64,000 nt of DNA from Microvelia longipes. Its lineage: Eukaryota; Arthropoda; Insecta; Hemiptera; Veliidae. The translations under genes and the position numbers were made by a program. Every line of letters starts with the position of its first letter. Positions within the stretch are counted from its first letter, which is position 1. The notes under the pieces are model-generated. The model searched no databases and was not told where the DNA came from. It was given only the letters and a program-made list of their open reading frames with translations. Where the stretch lies: assembly GCA_018340805.1 (NCBI GenBank), contig JACMZG010001914.1, positions 20,906,593 to 20,970,592 on the forward strand, in the 5' to 3' direction. This document shows positions 21,410 to 34,701 of the stretch, in pieces.

Positions 21410-23750
21410 GTAGTTAAATAATTTCTGTTTAAAATAATGAACAAATTACCCGTTCGTTGACTAGATATATTATTATTCAAAGGTGTTCAGCTTACTTTTT
21501 CGATGTTTCAAAATTCAATTGGGCACCTTTAGTAATACTATCTCTATGCCCCCGGTCATAAAGGTAAAGAAAAATGTAATCTGCGTATATACCTGATTAC
21601 TTATCAACCAATGGTTTATCTTCTGATTTCGTCTACTCTCTGCACCTGTCATTTCCGCACTAAATCAGCGGAAAACCGGAAGTTTTCACATGATGATTTT
21701 ATTTTACCAAGCTGAAATCAAGATAAGAATAAATAAGAACAGAATTTAAGCTTTTGGACGGATGATTAGGTCATCATCAGAAAATGTTTAATAATAAACT
21801 AAGGTAGTTAACTGAAAAAAGTTCATTAGATACGTATCTGTTAATATTATACACATGGTCAATAAGCCCTATTGTTATGTAAACTTTATCGATCATGAAG
21901 TTCATAAATTGAATGAATTTATAAAAATGAATTTAATTATTCATAAAATGAATAAAAAATTAAGAAATTCCTAACAAGAATTTGAGGAGGGACTTTTCCA
22001 ATAAAGTTTACACGATTAAAAAGCCGATTAATCAAAACCCAAACCGCTTTTATTAAAAAAAATTGCTCTTCGAGTCATATTTTAAATCGCACTGTACCTA
22101 ATTTTTATACTTGAACAGGTTATATTGACCGCAAGTGAAAGAAATAATTGAAGAATCGGCTTCCGTCGTTACATTCTGTTGGATATGAATATCCCTGGAC
22201 TGGTTTTGGGTCAACAGTTGAACTCTTAACTAATAAAATTAAATCAGTGAATAACATCTAGTCTCAATGATCATGAAAAATCCTCTTCACTTTATTAGTT
22301 GATATTTTAAATGTTTCTCCACCACTGATGATGCAGCTAAGTTGAATCCGGTCTAGGAAAATTCATGTCTTACCGTAAGCACCGACGGTATCTAATTTTA
22401 CAATTAATTCTAATTCAAATAAAATGTATAGTACATAAAAATAACCTTCATAGAAAACTCAATGCTCTTACTATTTAAGAGATTGACTAAACTTCCTGGG
22501 AATGAAAATTTCTCAAAAATAATTCTTCTTCATTGCATTTATAAAGTTTAATGATAACAAAGAAAATAATATGAGTATTATTTAACATTTTATTTGCCCA
22601 TAAGGATATTATTTCCCATCTTAAACCAAAAATACACCTTATTATTCCCTTAGTATTTTTACATTTTTAGAAATAATTTTTTTAAAAAAAAATTTCCAGT
22701 TCTACAAGCCAGTGGATTTTATTTTCCAATTAATTTTCTTTTTTTTTAAGTCCGATGCTGAATGTTGAGGAGTCGTTCCTATTATTCATTCTACTTGTGT
22801 ATTATGGTATCGTAATGGAGTTTTTATCCGTACCTTGCGGGCTCTTGTTTAAAGAAATGTTTTCCGGTTCGAAAATACCGCATTTTTATTCGTGATTAGG
22901 GCTGTGGAAAGGTCAAAAATGAGGATTTTTCCTTTAAGCAAATTTAAAGTTTCTGCGCCAAGAATTTTTGTTATAGGAAATAAAAAAAAATATTAAATGT
23001 TTTAGATTCAATTTTAGATTTAAGGTGACCAACCAAATTAACCAAAAATTAAATAGATGAAATATAAATATTAATTTTATTTTTTGTCATAAAAAACGTA
23101 TAGTTTTGATTTCATTTGACTTAGCTATAATTTTCCTCTTTAACTACTGTTTGTGTAGCAATAGTACAGTTCACCCTAAAACTAAAATCAATATTTCATA
23201 CCTGACTTATCTGTTGCGGGCGTTCTTTAAGCTACTAAGTAATTTTTATCAGGTGTTAATAAATTACTTTATCATACAGATCAATATCATACGTCTTGAA
23301 CACATCCCTGATATGATCATGCTAGGAAGTTAAGACTGATTTATCTCAATAACGTTAAAGTTTACTGTCGATTTTCGACTTGATAGTAATTTCTACTGTT
23401 ATGCTTCGCTATGCAATACTGAACATTTAAATTTTAGGATTGCTAGATTATATATAATGTATTTGGCATAACCATTACTTCTGTTTTATACCAAAGGAAG
23501 TATTATTTAACCGAATACTTGCAAACAGGTTTTTTATTAATACTTGTGTGTACATGAGTACAGGTATTTTTTACTAATATTTGTAAAAAAGTAAATTATT
23601 AATAATTTACTTTTTCACTGAAAAGTCTGCAAGCTCCGGATAAAAACTCCATTACGATACCATAATACACATGCTTAAACATTTACGTCGTAAATTTGTT
23701 TATCCTATTTTAAGTTTTAGTTCTTTTCTAAATCCATTATTCTTACTATC
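21410..23750. other. AT-rich stretch with two CTGATGATG motifs
   Basis: Two short elements recall the motif of the palindromic insertions: 'cactgatgatgcagctaagt' followed by 'tgaatccggtc' at 22323-22355 (+), and 'ctgatgatgacctaatcatc' on the minus strand near 21757-21780. They may be remnants of related 3' ends. The 75-codon frame 23106-23333 is unremarkable. Confidence 0.35.
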
Positions 23751-23910
23751 GAGCGCAAGAAAGTATACGAAAGAAAAAGAAAAGCTAATATAAGAGATAA
23801 AACCATGGGGCGGTGGCAACTTTCGTGGGATGAGGTGACAAGAGGCCGCTGGACATGGCGCCTAATTAAAGATATCAAGGAACCCACTATAAAGCTTCGA
23901 CAATAGCAGA
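23751..23910 (+). pseudogene. R1-type non-LTR retrotransposon, ORF2 C-terminal fragment
   Basis: The + strand frame reads ERKKVYERKRKANIRDK, then MGRWQLSWDEVTRGRWTWRL and IKDIK, followed closely by a stop. The pattern WQ-x2-W-x6-GRWTxxLIxDI is characteristic of the region after the reverse transcriptase in R1/LOA/I-group LINE proteins. Only about 52 codons survive; the reverse transcriptase core and zinc-knuckle are absent, so it is a relic. Frames on the minus strand over the same bases are shadows. Confidence 0.6.
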
Positions 23911-24279
23911 CATTAGGGAGTAAGATGGGAGAGAGCCGGAGGCTCAAGACAAGACCTAGCCAGAAGTAATGTAAATATAGGTTCTAGATTTGGTTCAAGG
24001 GGTTTCGCGAAGTGATTTTTAGTTGGTATGAAGCAGACCCTGAGTCCGAGTCCAACACTGTTGACAGACCGCAGTCTTTGTGCGTAAATGTATTTCTCTC
24101 TCTTTTTTGGTAACATTTTTCCCGCAAGAAAAATTTTGCCAAAATAAACTTACTATCAATTAAATAATTTTGCCAAACTTTGCCATTAAGCTTGACCATA
24201 ATGTCTAGTGTTTTTAAAAAATATTTTCGAAATAGGTGATTTAATATTTTTATATCCATACGGTGTAAAATGTGAAGTT
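23911..24279. other. unassigned stretch
   Basis: Less AT-rich up to about 24075, possibly further LINE sequence, but no readable protein motif. Minus-strand frames of 67 and 91 codons carry no recognised features. Confidence 0.35.
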
Positions 24280-24800
24280 TATTTACTAGTTTTGTAGGAG
24301 TAAAGAAGCACTTTTCTCTTTAATGGGAAAAAAGTTACTTTTCACTTGGGAGTAAAAAGTTTGCTGTTATTGGGGGTAGAGCCAATAACGTTGAAGCCAT
24401 ATTTTTGGAAGTGGTATCCTCTAAACTTAATAAAGAGGACCGATACTATTTTGTATCACTTTCCCGGGGGCAGCAACTCCAAAATTGATTAGAGGTCAAC
24501 CAATGGACCCGACCAAAAAATATTTTATTGGCTGAAAATCTGTTTCAAGTCAAATAAATTTGTTTCAGCAGTGACAACTGTTTTTTATAATTTTTTTGGG
24601 GCATTACCCCTAAAATTTATAAGGGGGTGACCCAATAAAATGTTATTGGCTCAAGAGTCAAAAGACACTGTTTAGGGCAATAATTTGTTTATTTATTTGC
24701 AGCAGCACCCCCAAAATTTGGGAGTGAAATGTTATTTCCCCCTTTACACTCACCTCCTTCTGCTTCGCCTCGGAAGTTAAGTGTTTTAGTTCCCTCGGCT
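24280..24800. repeat. degenerate local tandem repeat
   Basis: Three imperfect rounds share 'ttattggct', 'tttcaagtcaaa' or 'caagagtcaaaag', 'gcagca', and 'accc(c)ctaaaattt' followed by 'gggggtga'. Period is about 120-135 bp with heavy divergence. The right edge has 'ctgcttcgcctcgg', and a similar 'cagcttcgcctcg' occurs at 34335-34347, suggesting a dispersed repeat. No coding. Confidence 0.4.
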
Positions 24801-26089
24801 TTCCCCTTAGAAACCTACTAACTGCTCAGGGAAATAATAGAATTCTTTACTCTCTTGGTGCATAAATAAGTATGAAGTGAGCGGCAATAAAATTTTTACA
24901 ATTTACGATTTTATAAAGTTAACTTTATCAGGGATCCGTGTCTTGTAAGAGGTAACAAAACGACTACGTCCTCGTTTGGGTCTCGCCTTACGAATCACCT
25001 AAAACCAATGTTCTTTTTTTAAATCGCATACTATACAATACAAAACAAAATTGTTTTCCTAGTGCTACGTTAATTACCATTTTTACTAAAATATCCCCAG
25101 TACTAATAATACTTAGGTAAAGGGTTGTTTTTCCTTCCTTTATTTTATCGCTCTACGCACTGTAACAGCAAACTTTTATTATTCTGCAAATTAAATATAA
25201 AAACAACTTTTAACGAGAGAACGTTAATAAACGATTAGCAGCCTCCCAACCTTTTTCTTTTTTAACCCTCTAACTTTTATTTTTATTTCAAGGTTTTAGA
25301 GAATTCGTTTGTTCATTAAATTTATTTATTTTTCTTTTAAAAAATCTTCTCGAATTTTGAGATGCTTCTTTTGACTTGATTTTTTTTCTTTCTTTTGATT
25401 ATATTTTTACTTGCTTATTTCTTTATTGTTTTTTAGGGTTTTCATTTGCTTTATTTTCTTAAGCATTCCATTTACTTATTAGTTTTAATTGGATTTAACA
25501 TTTTTCTTTGAGAAACATGAATATACAGTTTGAATAGCACATTCAATATCAAAATGTAATTAAAAGTCAAAATGTAATATTAAAGCAATAACATTTGTTA
25601 TTTTAAACCAATTTCAGTTTCAAATAAATACAATTCAAGTAGTTTTAATTGACTTTAAATTTAATACTTAAGACGCTTAAGTTGAAAAGAGGAGTAACTA
25701 CTAAAATAAAAATATCACCGGTTCTAAGCAAAAAAAAAATGAAATTTAAGACACTTGTCTGATTTTCACTCTGGAGACATTATCGAGCCTGAAATGGGAT
25801 TGAAATAAGATAAGTACAATAATTTCCTTTTGATTTTTTTTTGCCTATATAGTTTGCAGCAGGGCTTAAATTGTTTAGAATCAAATTAGAAAAGAATCCT
25901 TTTCTAAGATGTTTCAATATTTTGCTTAGAGCCCAAGTTATTTTAGAAAACTTCTTAAATACCTAGAAACTCTTTTTTTTGCAAAATTCTATCAAAAAAG
26001 GGTATATAAGTTAATTATTTAGTTTTAAATATTAGGAAACAAAAGAAGAACTTCAGATGACACCAATCTATTTAAAAAATCAGGTCCCT
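24801..26089. other. AT-rich stretch, nothing recognised
   Basis: Poly-T rich 25240-25460. No ORF or repeat family noted. Confidence 0.5.
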
Positions 26090-26865
26090 AATTCATCTCC
26101 TCACCTTTTCGAATTTGGCACGCTAATCAACACTATTTCGAGCTCGCTTCGCTCGTCTTCATAATATGGAATATTAATATCCAAATTTATAATGTATTGC
26201 ACCTTCAGTCTACCTTTGTCATCCTGAAACAAGAAAGATAAGTTTAATCTCTGCGGTCAACCATCCATGTATTGACCGCGCTCCAGATGATTCATATAAG
26301 TGATCCGATAAAAAACTGTAGATGTACTAGTTGTATTTAAATGAAACTTTGTTTACAGATAAATTATATTAAAGAACTACACTCATGCAAAATTTTAACT
26401 CAACCGGCTATTTTTATGATTTATACAATTTTTAAATAAAATTATAAATGTCATTCAATATAACTTAAACAAATACTAATGATATGAAACTCATCACATT
26501 TGTTAGCATTCTTTATGACTACATGCTTGCAAAATATCACATTGGTCTAATCCTTTTTTCGTGTTTAATGAATATTTGAAATTTTTTCTGAGTAATTAAT
26601 GACAGTTAATGACGTCATAAAAATTATTTTCCGGATAGTACAACTAGACCTAGAGATTGATTTTTGTGCCAAGTGTAAACTATTAAGCAAAACTGGTTGC
26701 TTGACACGCGCATACAGACAAGATAAACTTTTAAATTCCACTTAGGAGGTCTTAAAATCATCTAAACGGGATGATTCAGGTGAAATCCCGGTTTCGGAAG
26801 TTTAGTGGAAAAATAATAGTTTCCAATATACCTATGGTATAAATGAGGAAAAGTTAAAAGGAAAT
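26090..26865 (-). repeat. F3 repeat, reversed copy
   Basis: In reverse order it shows the family tail ('gagctcgcttcgctcgtctt'), 'gtgccaagtg', 'cttaggaggtctta', 'gggatgattcaggtgaaatc' followed by 'ccggtttcgga', and 'ataaatgaggaaaagtt'. The middle has diverged more than in the copies at 18366 and 59062. Confidence 0.65.
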
Positions 26866-29144
26866 TCTAGCGTGTATAATAATTATAAATAATTTATTCA
26901 AAGTAAACATTATGCTTTCTCTTTAGTATTCTAAGGCAACATAAGCCCACCTAAAAAGTGTATCTTTTAAAATACGATCAAATACGGCGTGCGAAAAATG
27001 AGTTTGTTTATTCTACAAATGTTAATCTTAAAAGGAACGAAAATGAGAAAGGGAAGAAAAAGTCTGCATTAAGCACACATCTTTATGGTATGCTTCTGAG
27101 CAATTTATTGGAAAATAGTACATTTTTCAGAAAGGATATATTAAGCCATCAGTTTAAATTTTTTGTTTTCTAACCACCACCTGAAATCTCGATACAATAT
27201 TTATTATTTTTTTCGGAACATACTTGGTAATTATTTGCTTAATTGACTTTAGATCACCAAGCTATAAGGCTTATCTTGTATTTACTAGACAATGTTACCA
27301 CGTGATATTTTATTGAAAAAATCCCTTCAAAAATTTTATTTGAGACAAAACAACGGCCATAATGTCATTAAGGAAATGGGGTTAATTTGGAATACGTCAT
27401 ATTATAACATGTAGAATGAATACTTAAAACATTTTTTAACAAAAAACAAAAATTAGTTTGTAAGTCTGATTTTGAGTATATTATTGAGATAAGTTTACTC
27501 CGTTGAAAAAAATATATAGTTGTCATAAAACACACTTATGTCAAGTCCAAAAACCGATATATTATCTTGCTTTTTTAGAGTCTTTTAGTAAAATAATTAC
27601 TATTTTGGTATTTTCCTTTATTACCACTCATAGTTTACCCTCTAAGGACGGGCAAGACTATAAAATTGTACCAAAATAATAGTTAAAAATAAATATAATT
27701 AAGGGTAATTTGTGTTCTTCAGGTACAAATAATGATGTTTTATGCTTGGACAATTTTTCCATCACTAATAGTTTGCTCCTCGTAAAAAGATAAACATATA
27801 AAAGGGCGCTAAAAAATTAAAGGCTAACTATTAGCAATAGAAAAAATGTCTTAGAATAAAACAACATTTTTTTTTATTTTTAAAAAAAAGCTTATAATAA
27901 ATTTCATTTTTGCCTATCCCAAGAGGGCAAATTATAGCGATAAAAAAATCAAAGAGACAAATATTAATTATTTTTGTTATTGGTTTTATAATCAAAATAT
28001 GCAAGTACGGGTCCAATTTTAAATTTGAAAATTTGAGAGTCGTAGGGCGCATTAAGACGTAGCGCACTTATCGTCATTGCAAAAAAATTACTATAGATTA
28101 TAGAAATTCCCCAAGTTTAAAAAATGCATTGTATTCGATTCAAAATTAAGAAGAGGAAGATATTTTGGCTCAATTTGTATTGTTGAAAGTAATTGATTTT
28201 TATGACATTGCTTTAAAATACTGTGGTCTCCAATTTTTTAATTTATAATTTATTCAGCACATATTCTTAAACTATTACATCACAAAAAGCTTTTAAAAGC
28301 AAGTTTACTCTTTCCGGTGAAATAGAAATACAAACATTTAAGCAAAATATAAAGGTGTTATGTCACACAACTGTAAAATTATATCACATTTTCATAACAC
28401 TGAAAATCCTTTGTATTAAATTTAAAAATATACACGGATATATTTTACCGCTGTGGTTAAAAAAGGTATTAGGGAGGAATTTTTAGAAAAAGGGATTATT
28501 CTCTTATCAGTAATATCTAATGGTATATACCACGGAAAAAAGGTTTTTATCACGCGGCAAAGCCGTAATTTAGTTTTACAAAACCTAAACTAAATAACTA
28601 GGTTTCATATTGAACCATAATTTAGTATAATTACTGTATAATATCCCTATTCTGGATGAAAATATGAGAACTTAATTTAACAAGAACTTTTGATAAGTTT
28701 AATTAAAGGGAACAAATATTAATTAGTTGGATAAAATTTATGCAAAGGGCAAGGTAATAATTATTAGTTGTTATTTTTATGTATATGAAGTTTTATTATC
28801 TTTAGTAGATTTTATTCACTTACTATAAATACGTATATTTTATAACAAAGAAATATAAATATGAACATAGACTATATGGTGTGCCATTAGGACAAGTAGC
28901 TCTCACCATGGCTCTCAACAAAGTTTTGAGGAATATATATATAGGAACTTTTGAATTTTATTTAACCAAGTAGAATACGTTTAATTGATTTTTAAGGGTC
29001 ATTATTCTTCATTTAATATTCTTATATGCAAAATTTATTTCTTCAAATATACAATTGGTTTTATAATTTAAGGCTTTTATAATTTTAGGTGAGATTCAAA
29101 ATTTTGATTGATTTTTTTAGCTGATTTTATCCAAATACAAACTG

Positions 29145-29146
<2 letters not shown>
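26866..29146. other. AT-rich stretch, nothing recognised
   Basis: Frames of 71 (+) and 78 (-) codons show only AT-driven residue bias. Confidence 0.5.

Positions 29147-29210
<64 letters not shown>
29147..29210. repeat. (TA)n microsatellite
   Basis: About 32 uninterrupted TA units ending at a 'ggtgtgtgtc' motif. Similar tracts lie at 7202-7253, 15296-15334, 19666-19724, 36169-36274, 38205-38262, 46549-46636 and 56391-56436. Confidence 0.95.
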
Positions 29211-29212
<2 letters not shown>

Positions 29213-29827
29213 TGTGTGTCAATGGGAAACATAAATATGTCCTAACTATAAACTATAGAACTATCATGGAGAACAAACATCAAATTAATAATTAATGATA
29301 CATTTTATAATTATTACTAATATGGAAGTTTAGTGAAATCTTAAGGAACCATTTTTTTAGAGTTGAGGACGTGCTACACATAGATATAATAGCATCACCC
29401 CAAAACAAACGGAAAACAGTTAATTTTTCAATCTCTGTAATGGTTCTTTTGCTTAAAGCTCGCATTTTTATTTATGTTTACTGAGGCTTTACGTGACACT
29501 ACACAGCTCTATTTTAATCACGCAAAAATTCTCTTTATTTCTTTACCCCTATACTACGGCCACGATCTTTACCAGAGTAGTACCAAATTCCTACTATCGT
29601 ACCAATTTTTTTAATAAAGAGTAAGAAGGGTGTTTTTTGAAAATCTATTTTAGAAGATGCTAGACTCATGAAGATGATTTGCAAAGGGAGTTACAAAATG
29701 TCTAGCCTTTACTACCAATAGTGGCGGGGAAATTCGGGGAATTCAAAAAAAAATTCGGGTAGCACAGCTTTAAGATGTATTTTTTCCGATTTTTTTTGTT
29801 TCGGATAATAAGGTCGCGTTTTTTTTT

Positions 29828-30160
29828 TTTTTATTACTAACAACTAATTGTGTTCTTTTAACTACTAATTGTGTTCATTTAACTATTAACTACTAATTGT
29901 GTTCATTTAACTACTAACTACTAATTGTGTTCATTTAACTACTAACTACTAATTGTGTTAATTTTACTACTAACTGCTATTTGTGTTTATTTAACTACTA
30001 ACTCCTTACTGTGTTAATTTAACAACTAATTCTAAGTGCGTTCATTTTACGTAACTAATAACTCCTTGTTCATTTAAGGAATGACTACTAATTGTATTCA
30101 TTAAACAACTAACTACTAATTGTGTTCATTTAACTAATATGAACTAATTGCGTCCATTTA
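29828..30160. repeat. minisatellite based on 'aactactaattgtgttcattt'-type units
   Basis: Around a dozen units, 20-30 bp long because 'aactacta' is repeated one or two times per unit, followed by 'attgtgttcattta'. The array is regular on the left (29830-29960) and decays to the right. No coding. Confidence 0.85.
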
Positions 30161-31330
30161 AGTGTTGATTTATCCTTGCAAATCTTGAATCGCCACTAAA
30201 ATATATTTATAATTCAATTTTAATTAAAAAGATTTAATAATGTTAGTATTAAAATCTAAACAATACCTCATTATTACATCATTTTGTAAATGTTGTTAAT
30301 TGAATTTCGCTCCAACTTTTCCCTTTTACTTCCCTATCTCAAAATAAGCGGGAAGCTTTTCAATAAAATACTCTATAATCACCCTCTTACGTAAAGTTTA
30401 ATTCGTTCTCATTTTTATAATAATTTTTTCCTTCTTTATTTTTATTCACACTTTTAGCCTTTTAAAACGAAGGAAAAAAACAGTTTTGCCACCAATATGT
30501 TTTTTTAAATAATCGTGAAAACAAATTTAATTATATGGAATATTTTTCAACTATTAATTATTTCATATTGAGTGCTTTATTTAATATTTTTAAAATAAAG
30601 CAATTAGAAAAGTTTTAATTTTTTAAAATAACGTTCTTATAAACCAATTAAACAATTAAGTACTCTTAATATTTTCGTCACCTTTAAAAATATTAAATCT
30701 ATTTTAACAATATAATAATAAAATAAATTTAAAGTTAAATTAATTAAAAGAAAAATAAAATATAGTATTTAATATATTTAATAAAATATTAATTAGATAG
30801 ATTAAGTAGAAGGAAAAATTAAATCGATTTTAATAGATTGTGTCAAAATAAATAGATTTTGTAAAAAAAAATCTCGTTTTTTAACTATTATTACTTCGAG
30901 AGTAGCAAATACGTTAAACTTTTTAAATAAGTAGTTCTGCTAAAGTTTATACACTAAGTCACGTGGGTCTTTTATGTAGAACTTACACTTAAATAAAGAG
31001 TATAGTGATATCAATGTATAATATTTGTTACAGTTCAATTTCATTATTTATTAAATGTACATACTGTTTTACATACACCCTAACACGGTCTGGCGTATCC
31101 CAGATACCCCTGTAATAAAAGGCTGAATACTGAATAACCCTCGCAACGGTCAATAAAACACATGAGGCAAAATACCATCTGAAAACAAATAATACAAAAC
31201 AACAAAAAAATTCACAAGAATTTCTTCTGAAAAAGTCCCAAAAAATGTCCAAGCCTAGGATTCCTTTTAATAATTCTATGTCATTTAACGTTTATCTGTA
31301 AAATATCAACACAAAAATTTTATTTTGAAC
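30161..31330. other. AT-rich stretch, nothing recognised
   Basis: The 74-codon minus frame 31028-31252 has no convincing motif. Confidence 0.5.
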
Positions 31331-31344
31331 ATGTATGTTTTTAA

Positions 31345-32334
31345 CAAAATAGTTATTGGACTGTTAAGAATTAAATTCTAGGTTAATTAATGAAGACTTC
31401 AGTCCTATAGAATTTTTATTTAAATAAACATTAATTACAAACGTTTCGCATGGCGAAGCCAAGCATCTTCAGTGTAAACAAAAACCAAAAACAAACAACC
31501 AACACCAAAAATATTAGTAAGTATACCAAACCAAAAGAACATCACAAAAACTTTACCACAAGTTAAAACAAGTAATAACAAAGTAATTAACAAATAATTT
31601 GAAATGTAAGGAAAAAACAACATCAAGTTTAAAAAACAAAAACTCAAGTTAAATGAACAAAATCAAAACAATAAACAGATAAGGTATTATTGAGATAAGG
31701 TTAGGAAAGAAAGGAAGTCTGGTGGAAAATATTAATAGTATATATGCAAACATTCTTAACTCAAAAAAAACCGTTCAAAATTAGCCCCCCGTAATTTGCA
31801 AATCTTATTTTAGTTTTTAAACGACGGATTTTAGAAAGCCTATATATTAAAACTGACCCCAATAGCATAAATAAAAAAACTGATACTAACAATATTAATA
31901 GTATATATGCAAACATTCTTAACTCAAAAAAACCGTTCAAAATTAGCCCCCCGTAATTTGCAAATCTTATTTTAGTTTTTAAATTTCCACCAGACTTCCT
32001 TTCTTTCCTAACCTTATCTCAATAATACCTTATCTGTTTATTGTTTTGATTTTGTTCATTTAACTTGAGTTTTTGTTTTTTAACTTGATGTGTTTTTTCC
32101 TTACATTTCAAATTATTTGTTAATTACTTGTTATTACTTGTTTTAACTTGTGGTAAAGTTTTTGTGATGTTCTTTTGGTTTTGGTATACTTTACTAATAT
32201 TTTTTGGTGTTGGTTGTTTGTTTTGGTTTTTGTTTACACTGAAGATGCTTGGCTTCGCCATGCGAAACGTCTGTAATTAATGTTTATTTAAATAAAAATT
32301 CTATAGGACTGAAGTCTTCATTAATTAACCTAGA
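31345..32334. mobile_element. 990-bp palindromic insertion with 14-bp target duplication, Penelope-like candidate
   Basis: Identical direct repeats ATGTATGTTTTTAA flank it (31331-31344 and 32335-32348). Inside are a 32-bp unique left end, a ~352-bp arm (31377-31728), a 255-bp centre, and the inverted arm (31984-32334), nearly identical. The centre contains a 91-bp sequence twice in direct orientation (about 31730-31820 and 31892-31982). Each arm carries 'cactgaagatgcttggcttc' followed by 'gccatgcgaaacgt' (+ at 32237-32270, inverted at 31440-31475). Long, variable target duplications and inverted partial copies fit Penelope-like or other target-primed retroelements better than DNA transposons. 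No protein is encoded; the 70-codon minus frame in the left arm is translated repeat. Confidence 0.7.
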
Positions 32335-32348
32335 ATGTATGTTTTTAA

Positions 32349-34701
32349 TAATTAAAATCATATTAAATATTCTTCAAAATATTATTTTTTATATTAAAAT
32401 CCAATTATCTTCATTTAAATTTTGTGTTAAAAATTAAATGACTAAAATGTAAATTTCTAAAAGGATCTGATAATACTGAGATATTATGAATTGGTTTTGA
32501 CAGGTTTGCAGAGATGAGATTTTCTCTCGGGTTCGTCAGCATGCGATATTTTCAAGGGTTTTTCATTCTACAAGGAAAATATCCCTCCAAGCTCTTAACG
32601 TCTTGTATTGAAGTAGATCTTCATGTTTTTTCAGAATTGCTTGTGACGTTTGAATGTTAAGAAATTGAAGAGGACAGGATGAAGAGATTTCTTCTACGTT
32701 GTCAAATATTCTTGTATTATTTTTTATTCCCCTCTTTGTTTTTCAGTATTTTCTTACATCTTTGCTTCCTTATACCTTTCATGGTGGGAGGACTGTACAG
32801 ATAAATCGGGAATGGGGTACCTCGGAACTTTCCTTCACCTAACTATGCTATTTCTTTCACCTAACTTGGAACCGCTATGCTTTTTTTGGAACACTTTTTA
32901 AAATTTCCGATGCACCATATGTATGATTATTTATATTTTCGGACTGGTTTCACTTGTTCTCTGGCTACATCAGTTTTAATGCCAGTGAAATCACTTCTAG
33001 TTATATATTAACAATTAAAACGCATTAAGTTGAGGAAATTAAACTCTTTTACGTAATTAAAAAGCTACGAGAACAATAATAAATAATAGAAAATAATAAA
33101 AATTAAAAAATGTAAACAAAGAAAAATAGAGAAGGCTCCAGCCACACTAGCAGTCATCTATCCACCTACTGACCACGTTGGATGCTCCTCTTCACAACTG
33201 AACCGATAAAAATTGTGGTTATAATTTTTATCGGTATAATTATAATTATAATTATATTTAATTTTTATTAAATATAATTATAATGTATATATAATATATA
33301 TAATTAAATATATAATTATAATTATAATTATAATATAACTTTAATTATAATAAAAATCCCAGATAAAATTCCCACTGGATAAAATGTAGATCGGATAAAA
33401 ATTGACCTGGACTAAATGTACCCGCCCTTTCTACACGTTTCTTGCGTTGCAGATATAATTGTTATCTAACAAGGTATGCGGCGAAGTGATTTTTATTGGT
33501 AACTACAGAACATAGTCTATTAAGTTTGTAGACTAATACTAACTGTTAAATAAAAGCATGGCAATACAAGGCTCCTAGAGGTTTGCACCCCCGGCCACCA
33601 AAAGCTACATACCAATTCGTGTAAAGGTTATCTGTATCAACAGAACAAATTTTTCTTAAGCTTTCCATGCGCTAATGCTTATAACTTTAATAATTGCATA
33701 GCAATAAAAGACCAATCGAGATTTGTCCTCTAAGTCAGTAGGATTTATTTTGTGCTCACTATAGATAAATAATCAAATAATTAATAAACTTTAATGTACA
33801 CTTATACGTCACTAATTCAGCCACCAGTTATACCGGCTGTATTGAAATAAAACTTTGTATAATTGTTTATTATATGAAGGAACACACCGGTGTTCAATTT
33901 ATGGTTTGTTTTCTAATTTAGAACGAGTTTTTAAAAACGTATATACGATATTTGATCAAAGTTTACTAATGCTGATAATATGTTGGCTATATATTATAAT
34001 ATACTAAAGCTTAGCACATATGTTGGCTTCATTTAGTGATATATTGTGGGCCAAATTTTATATCGATCCGATAATTTTTCCGTGCTTTATGAACTTTTGA
34101 AGAATTGAGTCATTAATGGCGGTTAGTGACTTAATAAAAAAAATATTTTCCTGGTAGCACAACTAGGCCTAAAGGTTAAGTTTTTTTTTATCTGAAACGC
34201 ATCTATTCATAACTAAACATCACACCTCGACAAAAAAGAGGTTTAAGAAACATTGCATAAAAGAGCATTTTACTCCACAGGTGCTTACCTGTGAAGTAAT
34301 ATGCTGATTCTCTCTCGCAATAATTACCTTTCTCAGCTTCGCCTCGAGTATTAATTAGCTTTGCCTCGGGTGTGAAGTTCAGAAATTCCTTTTGGCCTCG
34401 CCTTGGAACTGCATTAATTCCTTTTAAATTTGCCTTATGATCCAAAGCATTGCTGTTCTCTATGATATAACGGAATTTATAAAAGAACATTTTAATTTCT
34501 CTTACGAATGTCTTTAAAGTTAAATACCTAAAGAAATTTATTACTTATTTAATTATAATCAGCATGATTTCTTCAATTTCCTCTATTGGGACAATCATAA
34601 AAATCTTAGAATTAATTAAAATTGCTAATATAATTATTTATATCACTAATTATAAATAATTTAAGTTCTAATTACATAATTCTTAGAGTTTTAAGTCTAA
34701 A
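32349..34701. other. mostly AT-rich, no gene seen
   Basis: A simple (TATAAT)n-like tract lies at 33230-33350. At 33870-34200 several phrases recall F3 ('gcacatatgttg', 'gttagtgacttaataa', 'gtagcacaactaggcc'), probably an old reversed fragment. At 34290-34450 'cttcgcctcg' repeats occur. The 95-codon minus frame 34203-34490 runs over this repeat material and is not recognised. Confidence 0.4.

Noticed and set aside
34203..34490. 95-codon minus frame
   Set aside because: Overlies diverged repeat sequence with 'cttcgcctcg' motifs; no protein family recognised.
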